Assembly: GCF_016741875.1 (NCBI RefSeq)
Contig: NZ_JAERRF010000015.1
Coordinates: 62,001 to 126,000 of the forward strand
Origin: Streptomyces coffeae
GTDB taxonomy: Bacteria > Actinomycetota > Actinomycetes > Streptomycetales > Streptomycetaceae
DNA: 64,000 nucleotides
Reading direction: 5' to 3'
Below the pieces are notes generated by a model, which was not told the DNA's origin, did no database searches, and worked only from the letters and a program-made list of their open reading frames with translations. Below, one piece after another: positions 1 to 8,784 of this stretch; the stretch's first letter is position 1; every line of letters begins with the position of its first letter. A program made the translations under genes and the position numbers.

Positions 1-83
1 TCGGGGCCGACCTTGGGGTCGGGGACCTCGCCGTAGTCGAGGACCTCGGGGCCGCCGTAGCGGCGGTAGGTGATGGCCTTCAT
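1..83 (-). CDS. Zinc-type alcohol dehydrogenase / quinone oxidoreductase, N-terminal fragment (runs off window)
   Basis: Only the first 27 or so codons are inside the window. They read MKAITYRRYGGPEVLDYGEV and onward, the usual opening of MDR-superfamily NAD(P)H:quinone oxidoreductases, where the first beta strand is followed by the PEVL motif. The ATG is at 83 and an AGGAG-like site lies just upstream on the minus strand. The catalytic and cofactor regions are outside the window, so substrate cannot be inferred. It is transcribed away from the phosphotransferase/acyl-CoA dehydrogenase pair; the gap between them carries a palindromic operator candidate. Confidence 0.7.
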   Translation of the reverse strand, partial: MKAITYRRYGGPEVLDYGEVPDPKVGP

Positions 84-272
84 GGTGGCGCTCCTTGCGG
101 TTTCCCTGAGGTGGCCCTGTGGTGCTCGTGCGCAGTGCGTCAGCGGTGTTTCAGCCGTGCCGTAGGGTGCGGGGCCGTACGCCACGACCGCGTCGCGGTG
201 GCTTCCCTTCGACGCTCCTTCTCCCGCCGCCTCCGCGCAAACCGGCGCCCATCGCCGTACCGCACTGGACTA

Positions 273-291
273 CATACCGACTGGTCGGCAT
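273..291. promoter_or_regulatory. Operator candidate, CATACCGACTGGT family (copy 1)
   Basis: Positions 274-291 form a near-perfect palindrome (ATACCGAC, TG, GTCGGCAT; one mismatch). The 13-mer CATACCGACTGGT at 273-285 recurs at 5907-5919 (opposite strand) and 28412-28424. It sits about 60 bp upstream of the kinase-like gene at 350, where a TetR operator would be expected. Assigning it to the TetR at 2653-3255 is inference. Confidence 0.55.
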
Positions 292-349
292 CATGGTCCG
301 CATCATGGTCGGAACCGTTCGCCCGTTCTCCCCCGGAGGAAGAGATTCG

Positions 350-1372
350 ATGAACGCAGGCAACCCCCCAGGGCTCGACCTCGAGCGGCTCCGCGCCCAT
401 CTCGACCGCGAGCGGGCGGGGCTGGTGCACGGGCCGCTGAGTGCCGAGCTGATCGAAGGAGGCCGGTCGAATCTCACCTACACCGTCTCCGACGGCGTCT
501 CCCGCTGGGTGGTCCGCCGCCCGCCGCTGGGCCATGTGCTGGCCACCGCGCACGACATGGGGCGCGAGCACCGGGTGATCAGCGCGCTGCACCCGACCCG
601 TGTTCCGGTGCCGGAGCCGGTGCTGCTGTGCGAGGACGCGTCGGTCATCGGATCGCCGTTCTACGTCATGGAGTTCGTCGACGGCACCCCGTACCGCACC
701 GCCGAGCAGCTCACCGCGATCGGCCCGGAGCGCACCCGGGGCGTGGTGCTGTCCCTGGTGGACACGCTCGTGGCGCTGCACTCGGTGGACCCGGCCGAGG
801 TGGGGCTCGGGGACTTCGGGCGGCCGGCGGGCTTCCTGGAGCGGCAGCTGCGCCGCTGGGGCAAGCAGCTGACCGCCTCGCGCAGCCGCGACCTGCCCGG
901 GATCGACGAGCTGCACACCCGGCTCGGCAAGGCGCTCCCCGTATCCCCCGCGCCCACCGTGGTGCACGGCGACTACCGGCTGGACAACGTCCTGGTCGGT
1001 GCCGACGACCGGATCAAGGCGATTCTCGACTGGGAGATGTCCACCCTCGGTGATCCGCTGACCGACCTCGGTCTGATCGTGATGTACAGCAGCCATCCGG
1101 CCCTCCCCGGCTCCGTGATCTCCAGCACCTCGGGCGCCCCGGGCCACCCGGGCACCGACGAACTGGTGCGGCGGTACGCCGAGGGCTCGGGGCGGGACGT
1201 CAGCGGCGTCGCCTGGTACACCGCCTTCGCCTACTTCAAGCTGGCGGTCATCCTCGAGGGCATCCACTACCGCTTCACCCTCGGACAGACCGTCGGCGCG
1301 GGCTTCGACCGTATCGGCGACATCGTCCCGGGCTTCATCGACCACGGCCTGACCACCCTCCAGGAGAGCTGA
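350..1372 (+). CDS. Phosphotransferase family protein (APH/ACAD10-like)
   Basis: This 340-residue protein has the aminoglycoside phosphotransferase/choline kinase fold. The catalytic-loop motif HGDYRLDN is near residues 205-212 and the metal-binding DWE near 227. The start at 350 follows GGAGGAAGAG; the longer open frame from 119 has no comparable ribosome site and would cover the operator. It lies 6 bp upstream of an acyl-CoA dehydrogenase. That order matches the ACAD10/11 arrangement, in which an APH-like kinase phosphorylates 4-hydroxyacyl-CoAs so that the dehydrogenase partner can process them. A role in hydroxy-fatty-acid or xenobiotic acyl-CoA catabolism is inferred from this context; antibiotic resistance is unlikely. 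Confidence 0.85.
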   Translation: MNAGNPPGLDLERLRAHLDRERAGLVHGPLSAELIEGGRSNLTYTVSDGVSRWVVRRPPLGHVLATAHDMGREHRVISALHPTRVPVPEPVLLCEDASVIGSPFYVMEFVDGTPYRTAEQLTAIGPERTRGVVLSLVDTLVALHSVDPAEVGLGDFGRPAGFLERQLRRWGKQLTASRSRDLPGIDELHTRLGKALPVSPAPTVVHGDYRLDNVLVGADDRIKAILDWEMSTLGDPLTDLGLIVMYSSHPALPGSVISSTSGAPGHPGTDELVRRYAEGSGRDVSGVAWYTAFAYFKLAVILEGIHYRFTLGQTVGAGFDRIGDIVPGFIDHGLTTLQES

Positions 1373-1378
1373 GACGTC

Positions 1379-2593
1379 ATGGACTTCGCATTCGACGCCC
1401 GTACCGAAGAGCTCCGGGCCAAGCTGCTCGCCTTCATGGCCGAGCATGTCCACCCGGCCGAGGCGGTCGCCGAGGAGCAGCGTGCCGCGCTCGCGTCCCC
1501 CTGGGACACCCCGCCCGTCGTCGAGGAGCTGAAGGCCGAGGCTCGCAAGCAGGGTCTGTGGAATCTCTTCCTGCCCGACACGGAGTACGGGGCCGGGCTG
1601 ACCAATCTCCAGTACGCCCCGCTCGCGGAGATCACCGGTCACAGCCCCCAACTGGCGCCCACCGCCCTGAACTGCGCCGCCCCGGACACCGGCAATATGG
1701 AGGTGCTGGCCCAGTTCGGCAGTGAGCGCCAGCGCGAGCAGTGGCTGGAGCCACTGCTCGCGGGCGAGATCCGGTCGGCGTTCGCGATGACCGAGCCGGA
1801 GGTCGCCTCGTCGGACGCGACCAACATCGAGACCCGGATCGAGCGCGACGGCGACGACTACGTCATCAGCGGCCGCAAGTGGTACATCTCCGGGGCGATG
1901 AACCCGGCCTGCAAGATCTTCATCGTGATGGGCAAGACCGATCCGGAGGGCGCCGATGTGCGCCGCCAGCAGTCGATGGTGCTGGTGCCGAGGGACACCC
2001 CAGGGGTCGAGGTCCGGCGCGCGATGCGGGTCTACGGCTATGAGGACCACTACCACGGCGGCCATGCCGAGGTGGTCTTCGACCGCGTCCGGGTCCCGGC
2101 GTCCCACCTCATCGGTGAGGAGGGCGGCGGGTTCGCCATCGCCCAGGCCCGGCTCGGCCCCGGCCGTATCCACCACTGCATGCGGCTGATCGGGATGGCC
2201 GAGCGCGGTATCGAGCTGATGTGCCGCCGGGCCCTGACCCGTACCGCCTTCGGGACCACGCTGGCCCGGCAGGGCCAGGTCCACGAGTGGATCGCGGACG
2301 CGCGGGTGGCGGTGGAGCAGCTGCGGCTGCTGGTGCTGAAGACGGCCTGGCTGATGGACACGGTCGGCAACCGCGAGGCCCACACCGAGATCCAGGCCAT
2401 CAAGATCGCCACTCCGCGCACGGTGGTGGACATCCTGGACCGGGCGGTGCAGCTGCACGGCGCGGGCGGGGTCAGCCAGGACTTCCCGCTGGCCGAGCTG
2501 TGGGCGGCGGCGCGGACGCTGCGGCTCGCGGACGGCCCGGACGAGGTGCACCAGCGGTCGCTGGCCCGGCGTGAGCTGAAGAAGTACCGGTAG
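1379..2593 (+). CDS. Acyl-CoA dehydrogenase family protein
   Basis: A 404-residue FAD-dependent acyl-CoA dehydrogenase. It has the mid-domain AFAMTEPEVASSDATN flavin/substrate loop (about residues 136-150) and a C-terminal HGAGGVSQDFPLA segment typical of the ACAD10/11 and long-chain clades. The length is normal for a single-domain ACAD. It is translated 6 bp after the kinase-like gene, forming a two-gene operon that ends in a strong hairpin. The natural substrate is not visible; the pairing suggests 4-hydroxyacyl-CoA or a branched acyl-CoA. Confidence 0.9.
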   Translation: MDFAFDARTEELRAKLLAFMAEHVHPAEAVAEEQRAALASPWDTPPVVEELKAEARKQGLWNLFLPDTEYGAGLTNLQYAPLAEITGHSPQLAPTALNCAAPDTGNMEVLAQFGSERQREQWLEPLLAGEIRSAFAMTEPEVASSDATNIETRIERDGDDYVISGRKWYISGAMNPACKIFIVMGKTDPEGADVRRQQSMVLVPRDTPGVEVRRAMRVYGYEDHYHGGHAEVVFDRVRVPASHLIGEEGGGFAIAQARLGPGRIHHCMRLIGMAERGIELMCRRALTRTAFGTTLARQGQVHEWIADARVAVEQLRLLVLKTAWLMDTVGNREAHTEIQAIKIATPRTVVDILDRAVQLHGAGGVSQDFPLAELWAAARTLRLADGPDEVHQRSLARRELKKYR

Positions 2594-2606
2594 CGCACAG
2601 ACGGGT

Positions 2607-2635
2607 GGGGCGCCCGTTCATCGAACGGGCGCCCC
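2607..2635. terminator. Bidirectional hairpin terminator
   Basis: A 13-bp perfect stem (2607-2619 with 2623-2635) has a 3-nt ATC loop. It lies between the acyl-CoA dehydrogenase stop and the convergent TetR stop. There is no U-tract, as is common in Streptomyces. Confidence 0.7.
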
Positions 2636-2652
2636 CACCGCCGTACGGCGGC

Positions 2653-3255
2653 TCAGGGCCGCAGCGCGCGCAGCAGCAGATCCGCCAGATGGTCGGCGAC
2701 CTGCTGGGGGCTGAGGGCTCCGCCGGGGCGGTACCAGGTGCCCAGATGGTGGACGGAGCCGAAGTGGTAGTCCACCACCAGGTCGGCCGGGGTGTCCGAG
2801 CTGAACACCCCGGACTGCTGGCCCTCCTCGATCAGGGCGCGGAACCGCTCGTGGTAGCGGCGGCGCTCGGCACGCACCTGCTTGTGCTTCTCCGGGCTGA
2901 GGTGGTGCATGGACCGGAAGAAGATGGTGGCGTCGTCGAGGTTCTCGATGGTGGTGACCACCACGTCGGCCGCCGCGTCCCGCAGCCGCTGCTCCACCGG
3001 GGCGTCCGCGTCCGCGAAGGCGTCCAGCCGCTCCTGCTGGAGCCGCAGCACCCGGCCGTAGATCTCGTGGAGCAGATCGTCCTTGGAGCCGAAGTAGTGG
3101 TAGAGCGCGCCCTTGGTGACGCCCGCCGCCTCGACGATCTCCTGGACGGACGTCCGGTCGAAGCCCTGCTCCGCGAAGAGGCGGGTGGCAGCGGCCAGCA
3201 GCCGCTGCGGCACCGGCTGTCCGTCACTGTCCGTCGTCCTGGCCATCGTCGCCAC
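2653..3255 (-). CDS. TetR/AcrR family transcriptional regulator
   Basis: A 200-residue one-component regulator. The N-terminal HTH (about residues 15-60) includes TSVQEIVEAAGVTKGALYHY, typical of fatty-acid or acyl-CoA responsive TetRs such as the FadR/KstR2 types. The ligand-binding C-terminal half is all-helical. Its start is only 11 bp below the stop of the acyl-CoA ligase, so the two are probably co-transcribed. It is the best local candidate to bind the CATACCGACTGGT sites at 273, 5907 and 28412. That link is inferred from co-location only. Confidence 0.88.
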   Translation of the reverse strand: MATMARTTDSDGQPVPQRLLAAATRLFAEQGFDRTSVQEIVEAAGVTKGALYHYFGSKDDLLHEIYGRVLRLQQERLDAFADADAPVEQRLRDAAADVVVTTIENLDDATIFFRSMHHLSPEKHKQVRAERRRYHERFRALIEEGQQSGVFSSDTPADLVVDYHFGSVHHLGTWYRPGGALSPQQVADHLADLLLRALRP

Positions 3256-3266
3256 CCCGATCTCTC

Positions 3267-4910
3267 TTATCCTCGCAGTTCCCGTCGGAGGATCTTGCCA
3301 CTCGTCGTCTTCGGCAGCTCGGGCAGGATGTCCACCTCACGGGGGTACTTGTACGCCGCGAGCCGTTCCGCACAGTAGGCGGACAGCTCCTGCGGTGTGG
3401 CGGCGGCCCCCGGCCGCAGGCTCACATACGCCTTGACGGTCTCCCCCCGGTACGCGTCGGGCTTGCCCACGACGGCAGCCTCGCGCACGGCGGGGTGAGT
3501 GTAGAGCACGTCCTCGACCTCGCGCGGCCACACCTTGAAGCCGGATGCGCTGATCATGTCCTTCTTGCGGTCCACGACGAAGAGCCAGCCGTCGGCGTTC
3601 ATGAAGCCGATGTCGCCGGTGCGCAGTTCGCCGTCGGGGAGGGCGGCCGCGGTCGCCTCGGGGCGGCGCCAGTAGCCGGGCACCACCATGGGGCCGCGCA
3701 CGACGATCTCGCCGGGTTCGCCGAAGGGCAGGTCGTTGCCCTCGTCATCCACGATACGGACGACGGTGTCCGCACCGGGGACCCCGACGGCGAGGGTTCC
3801 GGAGACCGGGTCGACCGGGGCCCGGACGCCGGGCGGGACACTGGCGCACGGCGCGGTGCACTCGGTGAGCCCGTAGCCGTTGTGCAGATACGGACCCAGG
3901 GTGGACTGGAACCGTTCGACCAGCGCGGGCGGCAGCGGAGCGCCGCCGGAGGAGATGATCCGGAAGGACGAGAAGTGGTCGCGAGTGGCCTGGGGATGGG
4001 CCATCAGCGCCATGAAGGCGGTGGAGGGGCCGACGGTGTAGCGGGGGCGGTGCTCGGCGAAGGCGTCGAGGACCACACCGGTTTCGAAGCGGTGGGCGAG
4101 CGCGAGGGTTCCGGCACCGGAGATACAGGCGCAGAGCTGGCAGACCATACCGGTGATGTGGAACAGCGGTGCCATCGCGAAGATCGTCGAGCCCGGGGGC
4201 AGCTCATGCAGGCGGTGCTGCCGGTCGGCGTTGTAGGCGATGTTGCCATGGGTGTTGATCGCACCCTTGGGGGTGCCGCTGGTCCCGGAGGTGTAGCTGA
4301 TCAGCGCGGTGTCATCGCGGCCCGGGGCGGGCACGGCCGGGGGGCGGGCGCCCTCGCGCGCGACCGCGAGCAGGTCCCGGGTGTCCTCGGGCACGGGTAT
4401 CCGCCCGTCGCGCAGCGCCCGCTCATCGTCGCGCGACTGGAGGTCATGGGCGTCGGCGGTCAGCCCGATGCGCACCGGGGAGGCGGCGGCGGTCTCCCGG
4501 ACGTAACTCTCCCAGGCGTGGCGGGAGCAGACCAGGGCGGTCACCTCGGCGTCCGTCAGCACATGCCGCAGTTCGGCCCCTTTGTACATGGGGTTGACCG
4601 GTACCACAGCACCGCCCGCCTTCCAGGCTCCGAGCAGCGCCAGGACGAACTGCGGGGTGTTCTGGAGCATGATCGCGAGCCGGTCGCCGGGGCGGAAGCC
4701 GTGTCCGGCGAGATGCCCCGCGACACCGTCGGAGAGTTCGTCGGCCTCCCGGTAGCTCAGCCGCCCGTCGAAGTAGACGAGCGCCGGATGGTCGGGGGCG
4801 GTGCGCACGGCGTCGCGGAAGGCGTGCAACACGCTCGGCCGTGGGGTGAAGGGTTCGCGCTGTTTCGGGGTGAGCTGGGACAGCCAGGGCTGGTCTTGGT
4901 ACGTGGTCAT
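3267..4910 (-). CDS. Long-chain fatty acid-CoA ligase / AMP-dependent synthetase
   Basis: A 547-residue ANL-superfamily enzyme that activates a carboxylic acid to acyl-CoA via acyl-AMP. Visible motifs are the phosphate loop YTSGTSGTPKGA (about residues 206-217), the TGDIGF motif near 430, the DRKKDMI hinge near 444 and the C-terminal TSGKILRR with the adenylation lysine near 540. The length is standard. It lies upstream of the TetR gene and downstream of an SDR gene on the same strand. With the nearby acyl-CoA dehydrogenase this suggests a peripheral beta-oxidation cluster; the chain-length preference is not readable. Confidence 0.92.
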   Translation of the reverse strand: MTTYQDQPWLSQLTPKQREPFTPRPSVLHAFRDAVRTAPDHPALVYFDGRLSYREADELSDGVAGHLAGHGFRPGDRLAIMLQNTPQFVLALLGAWKAGGAVVPVNPMYKGAELRHVLTDAEVTALVCSRHAWESYVRETAAASPVRIGLTADAHDLQSRDDERALRDGRIPVPEDTRDLLAVAREGARPPAVPAPGRDDTALISYTSGTSGTPKGAINTHGNIAYNADRQHRLHELPPGSTIFAMAPLFHITGMVCQLCACISGAGTLALAHRFETGVVLDAFAEHRPRYTVGPSTAFMALMAHPQATRDHFSSFRIISSGGAPLPPALVERFQSTLGPYLHNGYGLTECTAPCASVPPGVRAPVDPVSGTLAVGVPGADTVVRIVDDEGNDLPFGEPGEIVVRGPMVVPGYWRRPEATAAALPDGELRTGDIGFMNADGWLFVVDRKKDMISASGFKVWPREVEDVLYTHPAVREAAVVGKPDAYRGETVKAYVSLRPGAAATPQELSAYCAERLAAYKYPREVDILPELPKTTSGKILRRELRG

Positions 4911-5060
4911 GGGGAAGCGGCCCCTGTCGTGAATGAGGGTGGTGGTGCGGAGAGGGGTGGGGACGTAACGGAGCGAAAGATTCCGTGGGGACGGAACAGA
5001 AAGGCAAGGAAAGGGAGATAACGGAATGGGCAGAACGGGACGAGGCGGTACGGGAACGGC

Positions 5061-5843
5061 TCAGCCGACGGGCTGACCGGCCGCACGCTGCTCCTCGAGC
5101 GTGCGCTGCACCCGGTTGATGCCGTCGAGCCACCGGTCGGTGTCGGTGGCCCGAGCAGCGTAATAGCGGCCCACTTCGGGGTGCGGAAGGACCAGGAACC
5201 GCTCGTCGGCAATGCCCTTCAGCACGGCGTCGGCGACCTCCTCCGGCTCGATCGCGGTGGGTGCCAGCACCAGATCACCCGCGTCACCGGTGGCGTCCAG
5301 CATGTCGGTGCGCACGCCCTGCGGGCAGACGGCGTGGACGGAGATCCCGCGATGGCGGTAGGTGGCCGAAAGCCATTCGGCGAAGGAGAGCGCGGCGTGC
5401 TTGGTGACGCTGTACGGCGCCGAGCCCACCATGGTGAGCAGCCCGGCCGCGGACACGGTGGCCACGAACCGCCCGCTGCCCCGCTCCAGCCATTCGGGCA
5501 GCAGCGCCCGGGCCGCCCGGACATGGGCCATCACATTGACGTCCCAGGACCGCTCCCACAGCAGGTCATCGGCCTCGGGACCACCGGAGTGACCCACCCC
5601 GGCGTTGGCACAGAAGATGTCGATGGTTCCGCCGAGCGCCTCGCGCGCCTCGGGCACCACGCCGGAGGCGTCGCCGGGGACGGCGATCCCGCCGATCTCC
5701 CCGGCCACGGACGCGGCCTTGGCGGCGTCGAGGTCGTTCACCACCACCCGGGCGCCCTCGGCGGCGAACCGGCGGGCCAGCGCGGCGCCGATGCCTCCGC
5801 CCGCTCCGGTGACAACAACACGGGCTCCACGCACGGTATCCAC
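5061..5843 (-). CDS. SDR family NAD(P)-dependent oxidoreductase
   Basis: A 260-residue classical short-chain dehydrogenase. It has the TGAGGGIG nucleotide motif at about residues 12-19, the NAG motif near 90 and the YSVTK catalytic Tyr/Lys near 144-148. It could reduce or oxidise a hydroxyacyl or other secondary alcohol. It precedes the acyl-CoA ligase on the same strand with a 150-bp gap. A copy of the CATACCGACTGGT motif lies about 65-75 bp upstream of its start, so it probably belongs to the same regulon as the genes at 350-2593. Confidence 0.9.
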   Translation of the reverse strand: MDTVRGARVVVTGAGGGIGAALARRFAAEGARVVVNDLDAAKAASVAGEIGGIAVPGDASGVVPEAREALGGTIDIFCANAGVGHSGGPEADDLLWERSWDVNVMAHVRAARALLPEWLERGSGRFVATVSAAGLLTMVGSAPYSVTKHAALSFAEWLSATYRHRGISVHAVCPQGVRTDMLDATGDAGDLVLAPTAIEPEEVADAVLKGIADERFLVLPHPEVGRYYAARATDTDRWLDGINRVQRTLEEQRAAGQPVG

Positions 5844-5906
5844 GATCGCAACGCCCCTTCGGATCAGCTCAACAGGCTCGACAGGCTCGGCCGCATCGAC
5901 AGACTA

Positions 5907-5919
5907 ACCAGTCGGTATG
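5907..5919. promoter_or_regulatory. Operator candidate, CATACCGACTGGT family (copy 2)
   Basis: ACCAGTCGGTATG on the plus strand is the exact reverse complement of the 13-mer at 273-285. It lies in the promoter region of the SDR gene. The second half-site is weaker than in copy 1. Confidence 0.5.
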
Positions 5920-6009
5920 TTGAACGGAAGAGGCGCCACCGCCATCAAACCGATGTCATGGAACGATCCCGCCACGGCCGGTCGAGCCGGGCGGAAACCC
6001 TCTACACCC

Positions 6010-7059
6010 CTACAGCCCGGTCTTTTCCGGCCGGTCCTTGCGCATCACCCGGCGCCACCGGGCGTTCTCCCCGGCGAGCGCGCCCCACAGGACGTTCAGT
6101 GGATGGACCTCGTCCTGGGCGGCCCGCTCCCCGGCGCGGACGAACACCCCGACCAGCACCTCCAGCTCCGGCCCGATGTCGTCCTCCAGCTCCAGCGTCC
6201 GCAGCCCGGCACCGGCCTGGAGCCGTCCGTCGGCGACCGCGTCCCCGATCCCCTGGGTGACCAGCACACAGCCGCGCAGCACCCCCGAGGCCAGCAGCTC
6301 CAGCCCGTACTGCACGGTGTCGATCTCCGCCGCGATATGCAGCTCCTGGCGGTAACGCCCGCCGAACCAGCCGCGCAGAAAGCCGGGTATCAGCCCGTCG
6401 GCCGAGACCGCGAGCGGCAGCTCCGGCAGCCGCCCCACCGGCATCGAGGGCCCCGGCAGCTCCTCCGGTCCAAGATTGGTGACCAGCGACAGACCGCTGC
6501 GCCGCCACTCCATCACCTCGAAGCCGTCGAGCCGCCCGTCGTGGCCCGCGCGGGTCAGCACACTGCCGCAGACCAGATCCAGCTCCTTGGAGTCCAGCCG
6601 CTCCAGCAGATCGCGGGTGCGGACGTGCTCGACCTTGAGCTCGACCCCCCGGCGGTCGAAGTCCCCGGTCACCAACTCCACCGCGTTCAGCAGGAATCCG
6701 AGGGTGTAGCGGGTCGAGCCGACGACAAGACGGCTGCCGAGCCGGCGACGGCAGTCGTGCACCTCCTCCTGCCAGTCCTTCAGCGTGCCGCGCGCGAGGT
6801 CGACCAGGCTCTCCCCGGTCGGGGTGAAGAGCACGTTCTGGCTCCGTCCCCGCTTCAGCACCAGCGGCTCCCCGCACAGCGTCCCGAAGTTCCGGTTCAG
6901 GGTGTCGAGTTGTTTCTGCACACTGGACTGCTCCCGCCCCAGCAGCCGGGCGGCGCCCAGCGCGGTGCCCGCCTCGTGAACCGCGAGCAGTGTGCGGAGC
7001 TGGTCCATGGTGGTGTCCAGCAGTGCCGCGGGAAACCGCCACCGATCGCTGAGGGGCAT
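6010..7059 (-). CDS. LysR family transcriptional regulator
   Basis: A 349-residue LysR-type regulator. The winged HTH (about residues 18-75) includes LRTLLAVHEAGTALGAARLL, followed by a substrate-binding domain. The chosen ATG at 7059 has GGAAGG about 7 nt upstream. The open frame extends further but that extension has no HTH homology. The HTH variant with REQSSVQKQL is the Streptomyces type. It is divergent from the hydrolase at 7419, and the shared gap carries a perfect palindrome. Target genes are unknown; the hydrolase is the obvious candidate. Confidence 0.82.
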   Translation of the reverse strand: MPLSDRWRFPAALLDTTMDQLRTLLAVHEAGTALGAARLLGREQSSVQKQLDTLNRNFGTLCGEPLVLKRGRSQNVLFTPTGESLVDLARGTLKDWQEEVHDCRRRLGSRLVVGSTRYTLGFLLNAVELVTGDFDRRGVELKVEHVRTRDLLERLDSKELDLVCGSVLTRAGHDGRLDGFEVMEWRRSGLSLVTNLGPEELPGPSMPVGRLPELPLAVSADGLIPGFLRGWFGGRYRQELHIAAEIDTVQYGLELLASGVLRGCVLVTQGIGDAVADGRLQAGAGLRTLELEDDIGPELEVLVGVFVRAGERAAQDEVHPLNVLWGALAGENARWRRVMRKDRPEKTGL

Positions 7060-7418
7060 TCCGGCCTTCCGGTGAGAGCATTCCGTCGCGCACTGACCGT
7101 TCTGTTCTTGCAGCATAGTGCAGCGCGATCCGGCGAACTGATCTTGAGAACAGCGGTGCTGTTCCCCGGATTTGTCGCCAGGAATGCAACCGGTCTGTCG
7201 TTGCCGGAAGCCAAAACCGCTCTCTACGAGAGCGCGTCCTGGCGGGACCAGCACAACAGCCGGCAGAGCACTCAATCCTCCCTCGATGAAGGACGGCATT
7301 CCGGGTAAGGCGAACGGCTGGCGGATTGATCGACGCACGCCGTAGGCGTGTCGTATGGCCCCCGGACGGGGCGGTTGGGACGATTGCACGCGGATCGGAC
7401 CAGCCGAGGGGAACAGCC
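7060..7418. promoter_or_regulatory. Divergent promoter region with a 17-bp palindrome
   Basis: This 359-bp gap separates the LysR gene and the hydrolase. It is less GC-rich than its neighbours. At 7218-7234 it contains CGCTCTC-tac-GAGAGCG, a perfect 7-bp-arm inverted repeat. Around 7110-7122 a TGCAGCATAGTGCA element resembles a LysR half-site pair. I see no gene in it. Confidence 0.45.
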
Positions 7419-8708
7419 ATGACGGGGATGACAGTGCGGCCGTACTGGGAGCTGAGATTCGACGCGGAGGGGGATGTCGACACCCGGCAGCGTGACCGGC
7501 TGACCGAACAGGTGGCGCAGCAGCGCATCACCGATCTGGTGGTGTTCGCCCATGGGTGGAACAACGACCGCGCGACGGCCACCGCGCTCTACGAACACTT
7601 TTTCGCGCCCTTTCCCGGTCTGCTGGGAGAGGCCGAAGCGGTGCGGCTCGGCTATGCCGGGGTGATCTGGCCGTCGATGCGGTTCACCGACGAGGCGGTG
7701 CCCGCGTTTCCGCCGACGGCGGCGGCCGAGGCGGAGCCCGGGCTCGACGAGGGGACGCGCGCGGCGCTGGAGGCGGTCTTCCCCGGGCGGGGGCAGATGG
7801 TGGCGCGGCTGGCCCAGTTGCTGGCCGAGCGGCCCGAACAGGACTCGGCGCTGGACGAGTTCACGGTGCTGGTGCGCGGTCTGGCCCGGGTGCCCGAGGG
7901 GTCCGGCGCGGCGGTGTACGCACCGGATGTGGACGGGGACGAGGTCCCCGCGATGCTCGAGGAGGGCCCCGCGTACTGCGAGCTGTTCGCCACCGCGCTG
8001 GCCGGGGCCGAGGAGCGCGGCTCCGGGCTGCTCGGAGGCGGGCTCGGCGGGCTGTGGGACGGGGCGCGGGAGCTGCTGCGGCAGACCACGTACTACGCCA
8101 TGAAGCGGCGGGCGGGCACGGTCGGGCGGCACGGTCTGGGCCCGGTGCTCGGCGAGGTGGCGGCCGCGCGGCCCGGGACGCGGATCCATCTGGTGGGCCA
8201 CAGCTTCGGCGGACGCCTGGTGTCGTATGCGCTGGGCGGGCTGCCGGGGAGCACCTCGGTGGCGTCGCTGACCCTGCTCCAGGGGGCCTTCTCGCACTAC
8301 GCGTTCGCCGAGCGGCTGCCACACGCCACCGACCGCGGCGGTGCGCTGCGGGCCGACCGGGGGCGGGTGCGCGGCCCGCTGGTGTCCTGCCACTCGCGGC
8401 ATGACTCCGCACTGGGCGTGCTGTATCCGCTGGCGTCGCAGGCGGCGCGGGACGATGCCGCCCTGCTGGGGGGCGGCGACGCCCGCTGGGGGGCGATGGG
8501 CCACAGCGGGATCCAGGCCGTGGCCGGCTGCGCCCGGCTGGATCTGGCCGAGGCGCTGAAGGGGCCGTTCCCGGAGGACGGCTGTGTGAGCGTGGACGTG
8601 TCCTCCGTCGTACGCCACGGCGGGCCGCCCGCGGGAGCGCACAGCGACATCTGCCATGAGGAGCTGGCGCGGGTGGTGCTCGCCGCCGGGCGGATCGCCG
8701 GACGCTGA
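7419..8708 (+). CDS. Alpha/beta hydrolase-fold protein
   Basis: A 429-residue protein. The start at 7419 follows GAGGGGAA, whereas an in-frame extension to 7326 lacks a ribosome site. It has an early VVFAHGWNND segment (about residues 44-53) resembling the oxyanion-hole strand. The nucleophile elbow GHSFGGR is near residues 260-266, with Ser about 262. There is no signal peptide or membrane segment. Homologues in Streptomyces are usually left as hypothetical or mislabelled as kinases. I see no kinase motif. Esterase or lipase-like activity is a fold-based inference. Confidence 0.75.
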   Translation: MTGMTVRPYWELRFDAEGDVDTRQRDRLTEQVAQQRITDLVVFAHGWNNDRATATALYEHFFAPFPGLLGEAEAVRLGYAGVIWPSMRFTDEAVPAFPPTAAAEAEPGLDEGTRAALEAVFPGRGQMVARLAQLLAERPEQDSALDEFTVLVRGLARVPEGSGAAVYAPDVDGDEVPAMLEEGPAYCELFATALAGAEERGSGLLGGGLGGLWDGARELLRQTTYYAMKRRAGTVGRHGLGPVLGEVAAARPGTRIHLVGHSFGGRLVSYALGGLPGSTSVASLTLLQGAFSHYAFAERLPHATDRGGALRADRGRVRGPLVSCHSRHDSALGVLYPLASQAARDDAALLGGGDARWGAMGHSGIQAVAGCARLDLAEALKGPFPEDGCVSVDVSSVVRHGGPPAGAHSDICHEELARVVLAAGRIAGR

Positions 8709-8711
8709 AAG

Positions 8712-8739
8712 CGCCCCCGGGCCGTGCGGCCCGGGGGCG
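8712..8739. terminator. Hairpin terminator between convergent genes
   Basis: A 12-bp perfect G/C stem (8712-8723 with 8728-8739) with a GTGC loop lies directly after the hydrolase stop and before the penicillin acylase stop. A short degenerate repeat of TTCAGCGGTG follows at 8744-8794. Confidence 0.75.
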
Positions 8740-8784
8740 GTGGATCAGCGGTTCCGGTGGTTCAGCGGTGCTTCCAGCGGTGTT

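Noticed and set aside
350..1372. Aminoglycoside resistance function for the phosphotransferase
   Set aside because: Pairing with an acyl-CoA dehydrogenase fits ACAD10/11-type hydroxyacyl-CoA kinases better.
140..2551. 803-codon minus-strand open frame opposite the kinase/acyl-CoA dehydrogenase genes
   Set aside because: It is an antisense shadow from high GC3. The encoded protein is His/Arg/Gln-rich with no recognisable domain, whereas the plus strand carries two clear families.
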